Below, piece after piece: positions 15,145 through 24,400 of a DNA stretch of 29,566 nt; positions within the stretch are counted from its first letter, which is position 1, and each line of letters starts with the position of its first letter. The stretch is taken from contig DASXBJ010000104.1 of NCBI GenBank assembly GCA_036491755.1, positions 1 through 29,566 on the forward strand, given 5' to 3'. Source of the DNA: DASXBJ01 sp036491755. Its GTDB lineage: Bacteria; Chloroflexota; Dormibacteria; Dormibacterales; Dormibacteraceae. The notes under the pieces were generated by a model. The model did not search any database and was not told the origin of the DNA. It saw only the letters and a list, made by a program, of their open reading frames with translations. A program made the position numbers and the translations under genes.

Positions 15145-15878
15145 CCCGGAAGGATACGTGCGGGGAACGGCAATCCCGAGACCTTGGCCCCGGCTTCGAA
15201 CACCGCCGTCTCGCCTCCTTTGATCACGGTGACCACGCCCGGCCCCATCGCGCGCCACCCGTCGTTTTCCCGCCATACCGCGGCGCTGCGCTCGTCGATG
15301 CCCAGCAGGGTCGCCGCCGGAAGCTCTCGCCGCGCGGATTCGACCCACTTGTGGCCGAACGTCTCGTAGTGAGGGAGGACCGCGATGCCGGGCACGACGC
15401 CCAACGCATCGGTCGGCCTCCGGTTGAAGCGGTTGGGCCAGCTCGCGCGGATCAGCGTGTGCGCGCCGAGCGCCATGGCGCCGGCGGACGAGCCGGCCAG
15501 CACGGCGCCATCACGCCACGCCTCAAACACCGAGGTCCAGACACGCGATGACTGCAGCACCTGCACCACGAGCCCCGGGTCGCCGCCGACGAGGTAGAAG
15601 AATCCGCCACCTCGGGCCAGTTCGGCCAGCGGTTTCGAGTTCGCGTCGCTCCGCTTCAGGATTGGCAGCTCGACGAGCTCGAGCCCGAACTGTTTGAACC
15701 ACGCGGTGGCGTGGGCGACCGACTTCGCCGGATCCTGCCGGGCGGCCGCGGTGGGCACCACGTAAGCGGGCCCGGCTCCTGCGGCCGCGGCCAGGACGCG
15801 GTCCTGTTCCTCGTTGCCAGGGTTGAACTCGTCACCGCCGACCAGCGCGAGCGCACCCACCGCAACCTTTTTCACCAC
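15141..15878 (-). CDS. Peptidase S51-like (cyanophycinase/dipeptidase E family) protein
   Basis: The nucleophile motif LAGSSAGAMALG (Ser131) and the VLPHYETFGH block are typical of the class I glutamine-amidotransferase-like S51 peptidases. Residues 1-20 start KKVAVGALALVGGDEF, and FYLVGGDPGLVVQVL gives the second conserved strand. Family members cleave Asp-X dipeptides or cyanophycin. Its substrate cannot be read; the short length (245 aa) is nearer dipeptidase E or a generic 'type 1 glutamine amidotransferase-like' group. GTG 15878 is followed immediately by another GTG (15875). It diverges from gltX with an 11-bp gap and heads the four-gene operon. Confidence 0.8.
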   Translation of the reverse strand: MVKKVAVGALALVGGDEFNPGNEEQDRVLAAAAGAGPAYVVPTAAARQDPAKSVAHATAWFKQFGLELVELPILKRSDANSKPLAELARGGGFFYLVGGDPGLVVQVLQSSRVWTSVFEAWRDGAVLAGSSAGAMALGAHTLIRASWPNRFNRRPTDALGVVPGIAVLPHYETFGHKWVESARRELPAATLLGIDERSAAVWRENDGWRAMGPGVVTVIKGGETAVFEAGAKVSGLPFPARILPG

Positions 15879-15889
15879 GCCCGTAGCAT
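15879..15889. promoter_or_regulatory. 11-bp bidirectional spacer (peptidase / gltX)
   Basis: Around the palindrome CATATG (15887-15892) the + strand has TAGCAT (15884-15889) and the - strand has TATGCT, both -10-like. The + hexamer is next to ATG 15890, so transcription would start near GTG 15896, which is also in frame and could be the real gltX start. No SD is visible on either side. Inferred. Confidence 0.35.
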
Positions 15890-17287
15890 ATGGCGGTGTC
15901 TGAACGTTCCCCGGTCAGGGTGCGGATCGCGCCGAGCCCGACCGGCTTCGCCCACCTGGGCACGGCGAGCACCGCGCTCTACAACGTGCTCTTCGCGCGG
16001 CAGCGCGGCGGCACGTTCGTGCTGCGCGTCGACGACACGGACGTGGAGCGGAACCGTCCCGAGTACGAGGCGCTCATCTACGAGAGCCTGCACTGGCTCG
16101 GCCTGGACTGGGACGAAGGGCCCGACAAGGGTGGCGCAGACGGGCCTTACCGGCAGTCCGAGCGCCTCGACCTCTACAAGCAGCACGCCGTCCGCCTGCT
16201 TGCGGACGGCAAGGCCTACAAGTGCTGGTGCACGCGAGAGGAGCTCGAGGCGGAACGCAAGCAGGCGCTGGCGGAAAAGCGCGCGTACAAGTATTCGAGG
16301 CGCTGCCTGCTCAACCCGCCCGCGGGACGCTCAGAGTTCACCGTCCGCTTCCAGGTGCCCGGCGGCGAGGTCACGTTCAACGACATGATCCGCGGCGAGA
16401 TGAGGTTCGACGCCGAGCTGATGGGCGACTTCATCATCGTGAAGTCGGACGGCTATCCGACCTACCAGTTCGCGAGTCCGGTCGACGACGCCGTCATGAT
16501 GATCACCCACGTCATCCGCGGCGAGGAGCACCTCTCCAACACCCCCTTCCAGCTGCTGATCATCGACGCGCTGGGCTATCCGCGACCGGTCGCCTTCGCG
16601 CACATGCCGCTGATCCTCGCCCACGACGGCGCCAAGATGTCCAAACGCAAGCACCCGGAGACCAACCTCGCCCTCTACCGCGAGCAGGGCTACCTGCCGG
16701 AGGCGCTGATCAACTACCTGGCGCTCCTCGGCTGGAACCCCGGCACGTCACAGGAGATCTTCTCGTTCGATGAGCTCGTTCGCGTCTTCTCGTTCGAACG
16801 CGTGCAGCACGCGGGCGCACGTTTCGACTGGGAAAAGCTCAACTGGATCAACGGCGAATACATCCGCGCCCTGGACGACAGCGAGCTCGCGCGCCGCCTT
16901 CGGCAATTCGTGCCGGAGCTTGACGAGTCGACGATCTGCCGGGCCGTCCCGGCGCTCAGGACGCGGCTGCCCAAGCTCGCCGCCGCGCGCGAATACCTCG
17001 ACTATCTGTGGACCGAGCCTCAGCCGCCGGACCTGAACCCCGAGGCCGCAGAACGCGTGCGGTCTGCCATCGCAGCGCTGCGGGAGGCCCCCTGGGAGCC
17101 CCCAGCCATCGAAGAGGCGCTGGAGCGCGCGGTCGAAGCGTCCGGCGCCGGCAAGGGCAAGTTCTACACCCCGATTCGAGACGCGCTGACGGGCAAGAAG
17201 GTATCGCTGCCGATCCACTACACGCTGGCGCTGCTGCCCAGGGACGTCGCCCTGGCGCGCCTTTTGCGAGCGACGGCCGAAAGGTGA
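15890..17287 (+). CDS. gltX: Glutamyl-tRNA synthetase
   Basis: This class I aminoacyl-tRNA synthetase charges tRNA(Glu), and tRNA(Gln) where the amidotransferase route is used. The HIGH-like motif is PSPTGFAHLGTA (residues 15-26) and the KMSKS loop is AKMSKRKHPE (Lys249-Arg253). RVDDTDVERN is the Glu-binding block, and MMITHVIRGEEHLSNTPFQ is a signature region. At 465 aa it includes the C-terminal anticodon-binding domain, so it is not the short GluQ-RS. ATG 15890 is used; GTG 15896 is an alternative. Its TGA overlaps the lgt ATG by one base. Confidence 0.96.
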   Translation: MAVSERSPVRVRIAPSPTGFAHLGTASTALYNVLFARQRGGTFVLRVDDTDVERNRPEYEALIYESLHWLGLDWDEGPDKGGADGPYRQSERLDLYKQHAVRLLADGKAYKCWCTREELEAERKQALAEKRAYKYSRRCLLNPPAGRSEFTVRFQVPGGEVTFNDMIRGEMRFDAELMGDFIIVKSDGYPTYQFASPVDDAVMMITHVIRGEEHLSNTPFQLLIIDALGYPRPVAFAHMPLILAHDGAKMSKRKHPETNLALYREQGYLPEALINYLALLGWNPGTSQEIFSFDELVRVFSFERVQHAGARFDWEKLNWINGEYIRALDDSELARRLRQFVPELDESTICRAVPALRTRLPKLAAAREYLDYLWTEPQPPDLNPEAAERVRSAIAALREAPWEPPAIEEALERAVEASGAGKGKFYTPIRDALTGKKVSLPIHYTLALLPRDVALARLLRATAER

Positions 17288-18168
17288 TGACGCTGCTCAC
17301 CATCGTCATCGACCTCGACCCGAACATCGTCAAGCTCGGACCCCTGCTCATCACCTGGCACGGCGTGTTTGCCGTCGTGGGGATCATCGCGGCCGCGCGG
17401 CTTGGCTTCTGGCTGATGACCAGGGAAGGCCTCGACATCCGCGGCGGAGGCGACGGACTGGCGTGGATGGTGATCTTGGGTTTGATCGGCGCGAGGCTGC
17501 TGTATGTCTGGGAGAACTACCGCATCTTCGCCAACGGCCAGTGGCTTCGCATGTTCGCGCTCACCGAGGGAGGCATCAGCCAGTGGGGCGGCCTATTCGG
17601 CGCGATGATCGGCGCTTACGTCTGGGCCCGTCGGGCGAAGCTGTCGTTCTGGAAGATCATCGACGCCGCCGGGCCGGCCGCGATGATCGGACTCGCCATC
17701 GGCCGAATCGGCGACGTGATCAACGGCGAGCACCACGGCGCACCGACCAACCTGCCTTGGGGTGTCGAGTACGTCAACGCCAACACCCTCGGTCAGCCTG
17801 GCGTCGTGGTCCATCCAGAGGTCGCGTACGAGATGGTGCTGACGCTGTTCTTGCTCGCGGCGATCCTCCCGTTTCACGCAAGGCTCAAGGCGCGCCTGCC
17901 CGACGGCGTGCTCGGGCTCGTCTACCTCGGCCTGTACGCCGCCGGCAGGTTCTTCCTGAGCTACCTCCGCCTCGACCCGGCGGTGTTCGTCGGTTTGCGG
18001 CAGGCGCAGCTGGCTTCGGCATTGATGGTCGTGATCGCCATGATCGCGATACCGGTGTTGTTCCGGCGTGCAGGCGCGGTGCGGCCTGACCCGGTTAGGG
18101 CGACTAAGTCCGAGCCAAAGCTCGCACCAGACGCAGCGCCAGATCTGGAGCCTCCGGATCGTGCTTGA
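17287..18168 (+). CDS. lgt: Prolipoprotein diacylglyceryl transferase
   Basis: Lgt moves diacylglycerol from phosphatidylglycerol to the lipobox Cys of prolipoproteins in the inner membrane. Several membrane helices are visible (for example WHGVFAVVGIIAAARLGFWL and MVVIAMIAIPVLF). The signature GRIGDVINGEHHG holds Arg140, equivalent to E. coli Arg143. The E. coli His103 position is Trp100 (GISQWGGLFG), a change I recall in actinobacterial Lgt. The C-terminal GRFFLSYLRLDP block is also typical. The 293-aa length is normal and the start overlaps the gltX stop (TGATG). The last ~30 residues are a disordered Pro/Asp tail that overlaps the convergent DUF72 gene. Confidence 0.94.
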   Translation: MTLLTIVIDLDPNIVKLGPLLITWHGVFAVVGIIAAARLGFWLMTREGLDIRGGGDGLAWMVILGLIGARLLYVWENYRIFANGQWLRMFALTEGGISQWGGLFGAMIGAYVWARRAKLSFWKIIDAAGPAAMIGLAIGRIGDVINGEHHGAPTNLPWGVEYVNANTLGQPGVVVHPEVAYEMVLTLFLLAAILPFHARLKARLPDGVLGLVYLGLYAAGRFFLSYLRLDPAVFVGLRQAQLASALMVVIAMIAIPVLFRRAGAVRPDPVRATKSEPKLAPDAAPDLEPPDRA

Positions 18169-18793
18169 AATACACGTGCACGTCGTCGTGCGCAGCGGCC
18201 GCCGACGTCACCTCGCCAATCCAGGGCCGTAAGGCCGCCGGCCTGTAGCCGCGCCGCAGGCGAAAGTAGGCGAACGGTCCTAGGTCGACCATCGGGGCAC
18301 GCGGCCATTTCTCCTCGTCGGTGACAGCCAGTGCGCCGCGATGCTCGCGAATCACCCGATACACGTCGTCCTGGAACCACGAGGCATCGCGGAACTCGAC
18401 TGCTGCTGGACGCCCCAGCGCGCCCAGGAGCGAGTCGAGCAGCTGGACGTTCAGCTTGCGCACCGGCGGGAACTGCAGCAGCACGGGGCCAAGCCGATCC
18501 CCGAGCGCCGCGATGCGCTCGCTGAAGATGCGCGCAAGGCCGACGCGGTCAAACGCATCCGCCGAGTAGGTCAAGCCCCGATTTGCCTTCATGCAGAATC
18601 GAAAGGTCGGTGGCGTCTGCGCTGCCCATTTCGCGAACGCGGAATCGGGAGGGGTGCGGTAGAAGCTGCCATTGAGCTCCACGCCGCCCAGGCGTTGCGA
18701 GTAGTAGTCGAGCATCTTGGCCCCTGGCAGGGCGGCCGGGTAGAACCGTCCCTTCCAGGTCGCATAGCTGAAACCGGACGTGCCGGCGTAAAG
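18104..18793 (-). CDS. DUF72 family protein (YecE-like); start codon not evident
   Basis: This is a DUF72 TIM-barrel-like protein, function unknown. The conserved N-terminal block reads LYAGTSGFSYATWKGRFYP. Later blocks include VELNGSFYRTP, FRFCMKANRGLTY, GPVLLQFPP, AVEFRDASW and YFRLRRG. The coding frame begins at the Leu codon 18793, which is CTT. Between it and the in-frame stop inside rlmN there is no ATG, GTG or TTG, only a CTG at 18814. The first canonical start, ATG 18715, would lose the conserved first strand. The feature start here marks the first residue of recognisable homology. It directly follows rlmN and overlaps lgt's tail at the 3' end. Confidence 0.85.
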   Translation of the reverse strand, partial: LYAGTSGFSYATWKGRFYPAALPGAKMLDYYSQRLGGVELNGSFYRTPPDSAFAKWAAQTPPTFRFCMKANRGLTYSADAFDRVGLARIFSERIAALGDRLGPVLLQFPPVRKLNVQLLDSLLGALGRPAAVEFRDASWFQDDVYRVIREHRGALAVTDEEKWPRAPMVDLGPFAYFRLRRGYRPAALRPWIGEVTSAAAAHDDVHVYFKHDPEAPDLALRLVRALART

Positions 18794-18797
18794 CGTT

Positions 18798-19874
18798 TTA
18801 GCCGGCTCCCACAGGCTGCTTGCTGCGCATCACCCGTTCATGAAGCTGCCCGCAGGCGGCGTCCGCCTCGCGGCCACGGGTGTCGCGGACGGTCACGTTC
18901 AGGCCCTGGGCCTCGACCATCTCTTTGAACTTGCGGATCGAAGCGCGCGCCGGAGCTTGATAGGGCGTGTCCTCGACCGGGTTGAACGGGATGAGGTTGA
19001 CGTGCGCGAGCTTGCCTCTCAGGAGACGGCCCAGCTCCTTGGCGTCACGCTCAGTGTCGTTGACGCCCGCGAGCAGGACCCATTCGTAGCTCACTCTCCG
19101 CCCCGTCTTTTCTCCGAAGGCCTGGGACGCCGCAACCAGATCCGCCACGGGGTATTTCTTGTTGATCGGCACCAGGACGTCCCGCAGCTCGTCGCGAGCG
19201 GCGTGCAACGAGATGGCCAGCGTCACCGGCAGCCCCTCTTCGCCGAGCTGCGCGATGCGAGGGATCAAGCCGCTGGTCGACACGACGATCCGCCGCGGGC
19301 TGATACCGAGCAGCTCCCGGTCCGCGATGCGCCGCACTGAATCGATGACCTCGCGGTAGTTGGCCATCGGCTCGCCCATGCCCATGAACACGACGTGCGA
19401 CAGGCGCCTGCCCTCAGCCGTCAGGAGCCTGGCCGCATCCACAGCCTGGTCCACGATCTCGTGGGATTGCAGGTTGCGGCCGAAGGGGAACTTGCCAGTC
19501 GCGCAGAAGGGGCATCCGATCGGGCAGCCGGCCTGCGAGGAGATGCATAGCGTCGAGCGCTCGGCGTACCTCATGACGACCGCCTCCACCGAGTGGCCGC
19601 CATCGAGCTCGAACAGCGTCTTGGTGGTGAGGCTCCGATCAGCCTGCGACACGACGACGGGCTTCAGCGACGTGATTCGGAAGTCGCGCTCGAGCGCAGC
19701 GCGCAGGTCCTTGGGCAGGTCGTGCATCGATTCGAATGAAAGGGCCCCCCGCACCAGCCAGCCCCAAATCTGGCGCCGCCGGTATGTCGGGGCGCCGTTG
19801 GCCACCAGCCACGCCTCGAGGTCGGCGGCGGGAAGCGAAAGAATGGGCGGCCGGGTGTCGTTCACGGCGCTCAC
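18798..19874 (-). CDS. rlmN: Dual-specificity 23S rRNA (A2503)/tRNA (A37) C2-methyltransferase
   Basis: RlmN is a radical-SAM enzyme that methylates C2 of A2503 in 23S rRNA and of A37 in some tRNAs. The [4Fe-4S] motif is CPIGCPFC (Cys117, Cys121, Cys124). The catalytic C-terminal Cys is Cys341 in AACGQLH. Signature blocks VVFMGMGEPMANY, VVSTSGLIPRI, AISLHAARDELRD and HVNLIPFNP are all present. The 358-aa length is typical. GTG 19874 overlaps the upstream hydrolase stop (GTGA); GTG 19865 is an alternative. Cfr-type resistance enzymes are related, but gene context and length fit housekeeping RlmN. Confidence 0.95.
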   Translation of the reverse strand: MSAVNDTRPPILSLPAADLEAWLVANGAPTYRRRQIWGWLVRGALSFESMHDLPKDLRAALERDFRITSLKPVVVSQADRSLTTKTLFELDGGHSVEAVVMRYAERSTLCISSQAGCPIGCPFCATGKFPFGRNLQSHEIVDQAVDAARLLTAEGRRLSHVVFMGMGEPMANYREVIDSVRRIADRELLGISPRRIVVSTSGLIPRIAQLGEEGLPVTLAISLHAARDELRDVLVPINKKYPVADLVAASQAFGEKTGRRVSYEWVLLAGVNDTERDAKELGRLLRGKLAHVNLIPFNPVEDTPYQAPARASIRKFKEMVEAQGLNVTVRDTRGREADAACGQLHERVMRSKQPVGAG

Positions 19875-20641
19875 GATACCGGCGCTTCGTAGACCTCAGA
19901 CTCGTTCGATCCGCTCGCGCTGACCTCGCCTTCGTCGACCAGCTTGCGCAGATGAGCGCGAAGCGTCATCTCCGCGGCGACCATGAGCTTGTCATCCAGG
20001 TCGCCGTAGACGCGTCGCGTGAGCTCGGATGCCGTCCCGGGTGCCCGGCCCACCTCGGCGAGGATCTGCGCCTCTCGCTCCAGCCGGTGCCGCTTGTACT
20101 CGGCGATCTTCGCGCTCGGGTCGGTGACGGGTTCCCAATGGCCCGGGAAGAGAATGCGTGGCTCGAGCCGGGCCAACCGGTCGAGCGAACGCAGGTATGC
20201 CGCGACGTCACCCTCGGGGTAGGTGATCATCGAGCTGCCGCGGCCGAGGATCAGGTCGCCCGTGAACACCGCGCGGTCGTCTGAAATGAGAAAGCACAGG
20301 TGGTCGGCGCAGTGTCCAGGCGTGTGTAGAGCCACCAGCGTCAATGTGCCGACGTTGATCACATCCTCGTCGCCCAGCTCGGGATAACGCCGCACCGAAG
20401 CGTGGTGAGGACGCGCGAAGCGCTCCGCCAGCGGAAGGTGATCGGGATGCGAATGGGTCACCAGAACTACGCCGACTGTCGCGCCGGCCAAGCGCTCGTT
20501 CAGCGCCGCGAGGTGCGCGTCGTCGTCGGGCCCAGGATCGATGACCGCGACGACGGAGCCGGCATCGACGATCCATGTATTGGTGCCGGGGCCGGTGTAG
20601 GGACCCGGGTTGGGCGCGATCACCCTCTGGACTAAAGCCAC
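19871..20641 (-). CDS. MBL-fold metallo-hydrolase, LACTB2-like
   Basis: The metallo-beta-lactamase zinc motif THSHPDH (His63, His65, Asp67, His68) is followed by HTPGHCADHLCF and FTGDLILGRGSSM. The stretch YPEGDVAAYLRSLDRL and the PGHWEPV block fit the LACTB2 group, which in eukaryotes acts as an endoribonuclease. The C-terminal ~70 residues (SELTRRVYGDLDDKL to KLVDEGEV) look like the winged-helix extension of that group. It may hydrolyse RNA or a thioester; not decided by sequence. GTG 20641 is 16 bp after the kinase-like gene and the 3' end overlaps rlmN (GTGA). Confidence 0.87.
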   Translation of the reverse strand: MALVQRVIAPNPGPYTGPGTNTWIVDAGSVVAVIDPGPDDDAHLAALNERLAGATVGVVLVTHSHPDHLPLAERFARPHHASVRRYPELGDEDVINVGTLTLVALHTPGHCADHLCFLISDDRAVFTGDLILGRGSSMITYPEGDVAAYLRSLDRLARLEPRILFPGHWEPVTDPSAKIAEYKRHRLEREAQILAEVGRAPGTASELTRRVYGDLDDKLMVAAEMTLRAHLRKLVDEGEVSASGSNESEVYEAPVS

Positions 20642-20657
20642 AGCGAGGGCTCCGATT

Positions 20658-21401
20658 TCAACGCGGGTGGTATGCAGGCAGGTAGATGTCCGCGCCGTCC
20701 GTCCGAGTGTCGAGCCATCCGTCGAGATGCGTGTCGACGATGAGGCGCACGAGCGGTTCCCCCATTTCGGGCACCTGCATCGGCTTGCGCTCGCCGGACG
20801 TCACAAGGCGGATCCGCCACCACGTGCCCGCCGGCTCCGCCACGATTTTGAGCGAGGCACCGCCGAGCCAATCGCGCGCGCGGGCGAAAGCCTCGACGAG
20901 CATCGGCTCGGAGCCGAGCACGGCGGCGTCGGGCGGAAGGTCGCGCTCGACCGCCGGCAGCGCGAGGTTGAGCACGGCGCCGAGCACGACGCCGCGAGCG
21001 CCGTCCTTCGACTCCATCGCGGCAGCCTCGAGCGCAGCGGCCCGCCGTCCCACCTCCTGCGCCTGCTCGAAGACGCCCTCCAGCAGCTCCGTGCGCCCGA
21101 ATGCCGCCTGGCGCGCCGATTCCTGGAGCGCGAGCACTGAGGACCTCAGCTTGTGGCCGAGGCGTCCGAGCAGGTAGTCGCGCCGTTCAGTCAGCAGCTG
21201 CTGGCCGAGCTCCGCGCACCTGCGTGCCTGGCCGAGGCCCGCGTGGTCTGCCCAGCCGACCAGGCGGCCGTTCAGGACAACCGGCTCCCAGGGGCCGCCC
21301 GGCGGCGGAAAGTGGGCGTCGGCAGGACCGTGGCGAAGTCGCTGTGGCATCGACTCGAGCCCGCCGCCGACCCTCACCCAGACGGTCGCGGCGGCGCTCA
21401 T
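20658..21401 (-). CDS. Degenerate histidine-kinase-like protein, candidate histidine phosphotransferase (Spo0B/ChpT-like)
   Basis: Residues ~75-128 match a DHp dimerisation helix pair. RLGHKLRSSVLAL parallels AIGHEVRSPAAAM of the kinase encoded just upstream, with His83 in the phosphorylation position. The acidic residue after the His is Lys and the conserved Pro is Ser. Residues ~150-245 follow the ATPase fold in outline (DLPPDAAVLGSEPMLVEAF, then LVRLIVDTHLDGWLDTRTDG near the end) but have no N-box Asn, no DxGxG and no Gly-rich lid. So it should not bind ATP in the normal way. Residues ~36-60 may be a GAF remnant. ATG 21401 has a strong SD (GGAGG, 6 nt). It lies 19 bp after the sensor kinase gene. 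Function by inference: phosphotransfer or kinase control. Confidence 0.7.
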   Translation of the reverse strand: MSAAATVWVRVGGGLESMPQRLRHGPADAHFPPPGGPWEPVVLNGRLVGWADHAGLGQARRCAELGQQLLTERRDYLLGRLGHKLRSSVLALQESARQAAFGRTELLEGVFEQAQEVGRRAAALEAAAMESKDGARGVVLGAVLNLALPAVERDLPPDAAVLGSEPMLVEAFARARDWLGGASLKIVAEPAGTWWRIRLVTSGERKPMQVPEMGEPLVRLIVDTHLDGWLDTRTDGADIYLPAYHPR

Positions 21402-21420
21402 CGCATCCCTCCGGGCGCGG

Positions 21421-24400
21421 TCAGTTGCGGCTCCCCGACGGGACGGTGAACTTGAAGGTCGTGCCCCTGCGGTCGCTCGACTCAACCCAGATCCGCCCGC
21501 CGAATGATCGCTCGACGACCAGGCGGCAGAGGTAAAGGCCAAGGCCAAGACCGCCCTGCGAGCGGTTGCGACCGGCCGGGCCTGTCTTTTCCCACAGGGT
21601 CTCGAGGCCCGCCGCCGGCAGGCCCTGGCCACGGTCGCTGACCGTCACCTCGAGCCAGGCGCGCTGGGCCAGGCGCGCCTCCACCACCACCGGACCCGAG
21701 GTGTACTCGAGCGCGTTGCCGATCAGGTTGGTGAGGACCTGGCCGAGGTGGGCGGGCTCGCAGAAGGCGGGCGGCAGGCTCTGGGGCAGCCGCACCTCGA
21801 CGGCCGCCGACCGCTCCGGGTAGCGATGCAGGAGCACGCTCATCACTCCATCGATCGCCGGCCCGATCTCGATCGGGTCAGGATTCGGCTCGAAGTGTCT
21901 GGTCTCCAGTTTGGCAATGATCAGCTGGCTCTCGACCAGGCTCAGCAGCCGGTCTGACGACTCGTAGGCCTCCTGCAGCAGCTCGCGCCGGCCGCCGGCA
22001 TCGATGCTCGCGTCCCACTGCATGATGCCCGCCAGCGTGTTCTTCATGGCCGCCGCCGGGCTGCGCACCTCGTGCCCGATCGCGCGCAGCATCAGGTCCT
22101 TGGCCTCCAGAGCGAGGCTCTGTGCGGTCACGTCCTCGTGCAGGGTGAGGATTCCGGCGGGCTCGCCTTCGAGACCCGGGATGACCACGCGCCGCACATG
22201 GATCGTGCGGTCGGGGTTGCGCATGCGAAGCTCGAGGGAGCCGTCGGAATCGCCATCTTCGGCCGGCGTCGCGCCCGCGGCGGCGTAGATCTCGTCTGGC
22301 TTTTGCCCGGGCATCTCGGCCGCCTGCAGGTTGTAGATCGATTCGACCTCGGGGTTGGCGTAAACGATGCGCCCGGCCGCATCCTCGAGCATCACGCCGA
22401 CCGGCGAGTGGCGAAGGATCGCGTTCATCATCCGCCGCTCTCGCTCGAGAGCGTCGACCAGCTCGAGCTGCCCGATCATGACTGCTGCCTGCCCCGCGAG
22501 CACGCCGGCGAGGCGTCTCGTCTCGGCTCCGCCGCCGGTCATCCTGGCCACGAGCAGGCCGGCCAGCCGGCCCTCCACCTGGATGGGGATCGCAAATGCG
22601 TCCTGGGGGGCACCGAGCAGGTCAAGCAGCGCACGCAGGCGGCGGCCGCCGGCCGGCGCCGCGACGGCACGCAGGAGCTGCGCGCTGTCGGCCACCGGGA
22701 CCTTCGGCTGCTCGGCACCGTCGTCGGCGCGGCGCACCAGCTGGCCGTCGTCGAGCAGCCACAGCTCGCCATGCGAGCCGGCAAGGGCGCGGCTCACGAG
22801 GCGCGCCATCTCGGCGCGAGCGCGCTCGGGCTCTGTCGGCGTCAGCTCGGCGAATGCAGCCACCGCCTCCAGGGTGCGAATGCGACCGCGCGTCTCGGCG
22901 ACGAGGCGGGAGTTCTCGATGGCGATGGCGGCGTGGCGGGCAAACTCCAGGGCCGCCGAACCGGGTTCCGCGACGAGCGTGGAAGCGTGCACGGCGCCAA
23001 TCGCCCCCACCAGGCGATCGCCGTACCAGAGCGGGATGAGAGTCCAGGCCTGGCCGTGGCTCGTCCCGCTGGACAGCCCGGGCGGCGCCTGCCGGTCCTC
23101 GGTGTTCATGCCCGCCCAACCAAGCACCTCTTCCGCAGCCGGATCCCCGCTCCCCCGGGTCGCTGTGACCCGGCCTTCGGTGTCGAACGCCCAGCAGACC
23201 GCCCCGGGCGATTCAAGCATCGTGCGCGCCTGGTCCGCGATGTTGGTGACGACGCTGGTCAGCTCGTGGCCGGCCAGCGCGGCGAGCTCCTGGATGCGAA
23301 CGGACTGGGCGAGGGCGATCTCGTTGGCGTGGTGCAGGCGCATCGTGCGCAGCGCGATGCCGACCACTGGCGCAGCGGCCTCGAGGAGCTTGATGTGAAT
23401 GCCAAGGAAGCGGGCGCCGTCATTGCGCATCGCCATCAGGCCTGCGACGACCCGGTCGTCCTGCTCGATCGGGGCCCACACGACATGGCTTGGCGAGCGG
23501 CTGAAGATGAATCCTCCGATGGGGCCGCTCAGCTCGGATTCATCGGCCAGCTCGGGTTCGACGACCCCGCCGCCCTGCTCGATCATCCGGCGGAAGAAGG
23601 GCGCCCGGTCGATCGGCACGGGACCGAACTCGTCGGGCTTGGATCCGCGCTCGCTGGTGAACCCCGCCATGTTGCCCGCGACGTCGAGGTACGCCAGCGC
23701 CAGATGGGTCGCGCCCAGATACTCGCCGACCACCGAGAAGACCGCGTCGGCAAGCTCTCGCTCGTCCGCCGCGCCGGCCACCGCCATCTCCATGACGTGG
23801 AGGGCCTCCAGCCGCGCCCGCTCGGTCTGCGCCTGCGCGAAGTGTTCGGCGTTGGCGAGCGCGAGGCTGACATGCGCCGCGAGGTCCTGCAGCAGCTTGA
23901 CGTGCCACTCTTCGAACGCCGCCTCGCGATATGACTGGATCGACAGCATGGCGGTGATCTTCTCGCCGCTCAGGACGGGAACCCAGACGAAGGATCGGGA
24001 AACGAGCCGGCGGTCGGTGCGCGGGCCGGATACGAAGACGGCGGCGCCCTCGCCGACCGTCCAGCCTTCGCGCTCCAGCTCGCTTCTCTCAAACGACCTC
24101 GCCCACGGCGAGTTGCGCACGAGCACCGGCTTGCCGGTCTCGTACGCCTCGCGGGACGGGCCCGTCACCGCGAGTGCGACCGGAGGGACCACCTCCTCCA
24201 CCCCGGCCACGTACTGATATCCCTCGGCCATGGGTCCCTCCGCCGCCTCGCTGATGGTGGCCAGGATGAAGCCGTCGAAGGCCAGGAACTTGGCCAGCTC
24301 CTCGCGAAGGGTGCGCATGATCGACCATCGGTCCAGGCTGGATGCCAGGCGCCGGCCGATGGTGTTGACGACCTCGAGCCGCCGCTTCTGCTCTTCGAGC

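Noticed and set aside
17593..17877. Minus-strand frame opposite lgt
   Set aside because: It overlaps the Lgt signature region on the other strand and has no initiation signal or recognisable content.
22072..23934. A 620-codon + strand frame inside the sensor kinase gene
   Set aside because: It lies wholly opposite clear GAF, PAS and kinase coding sequence and shows no family features.
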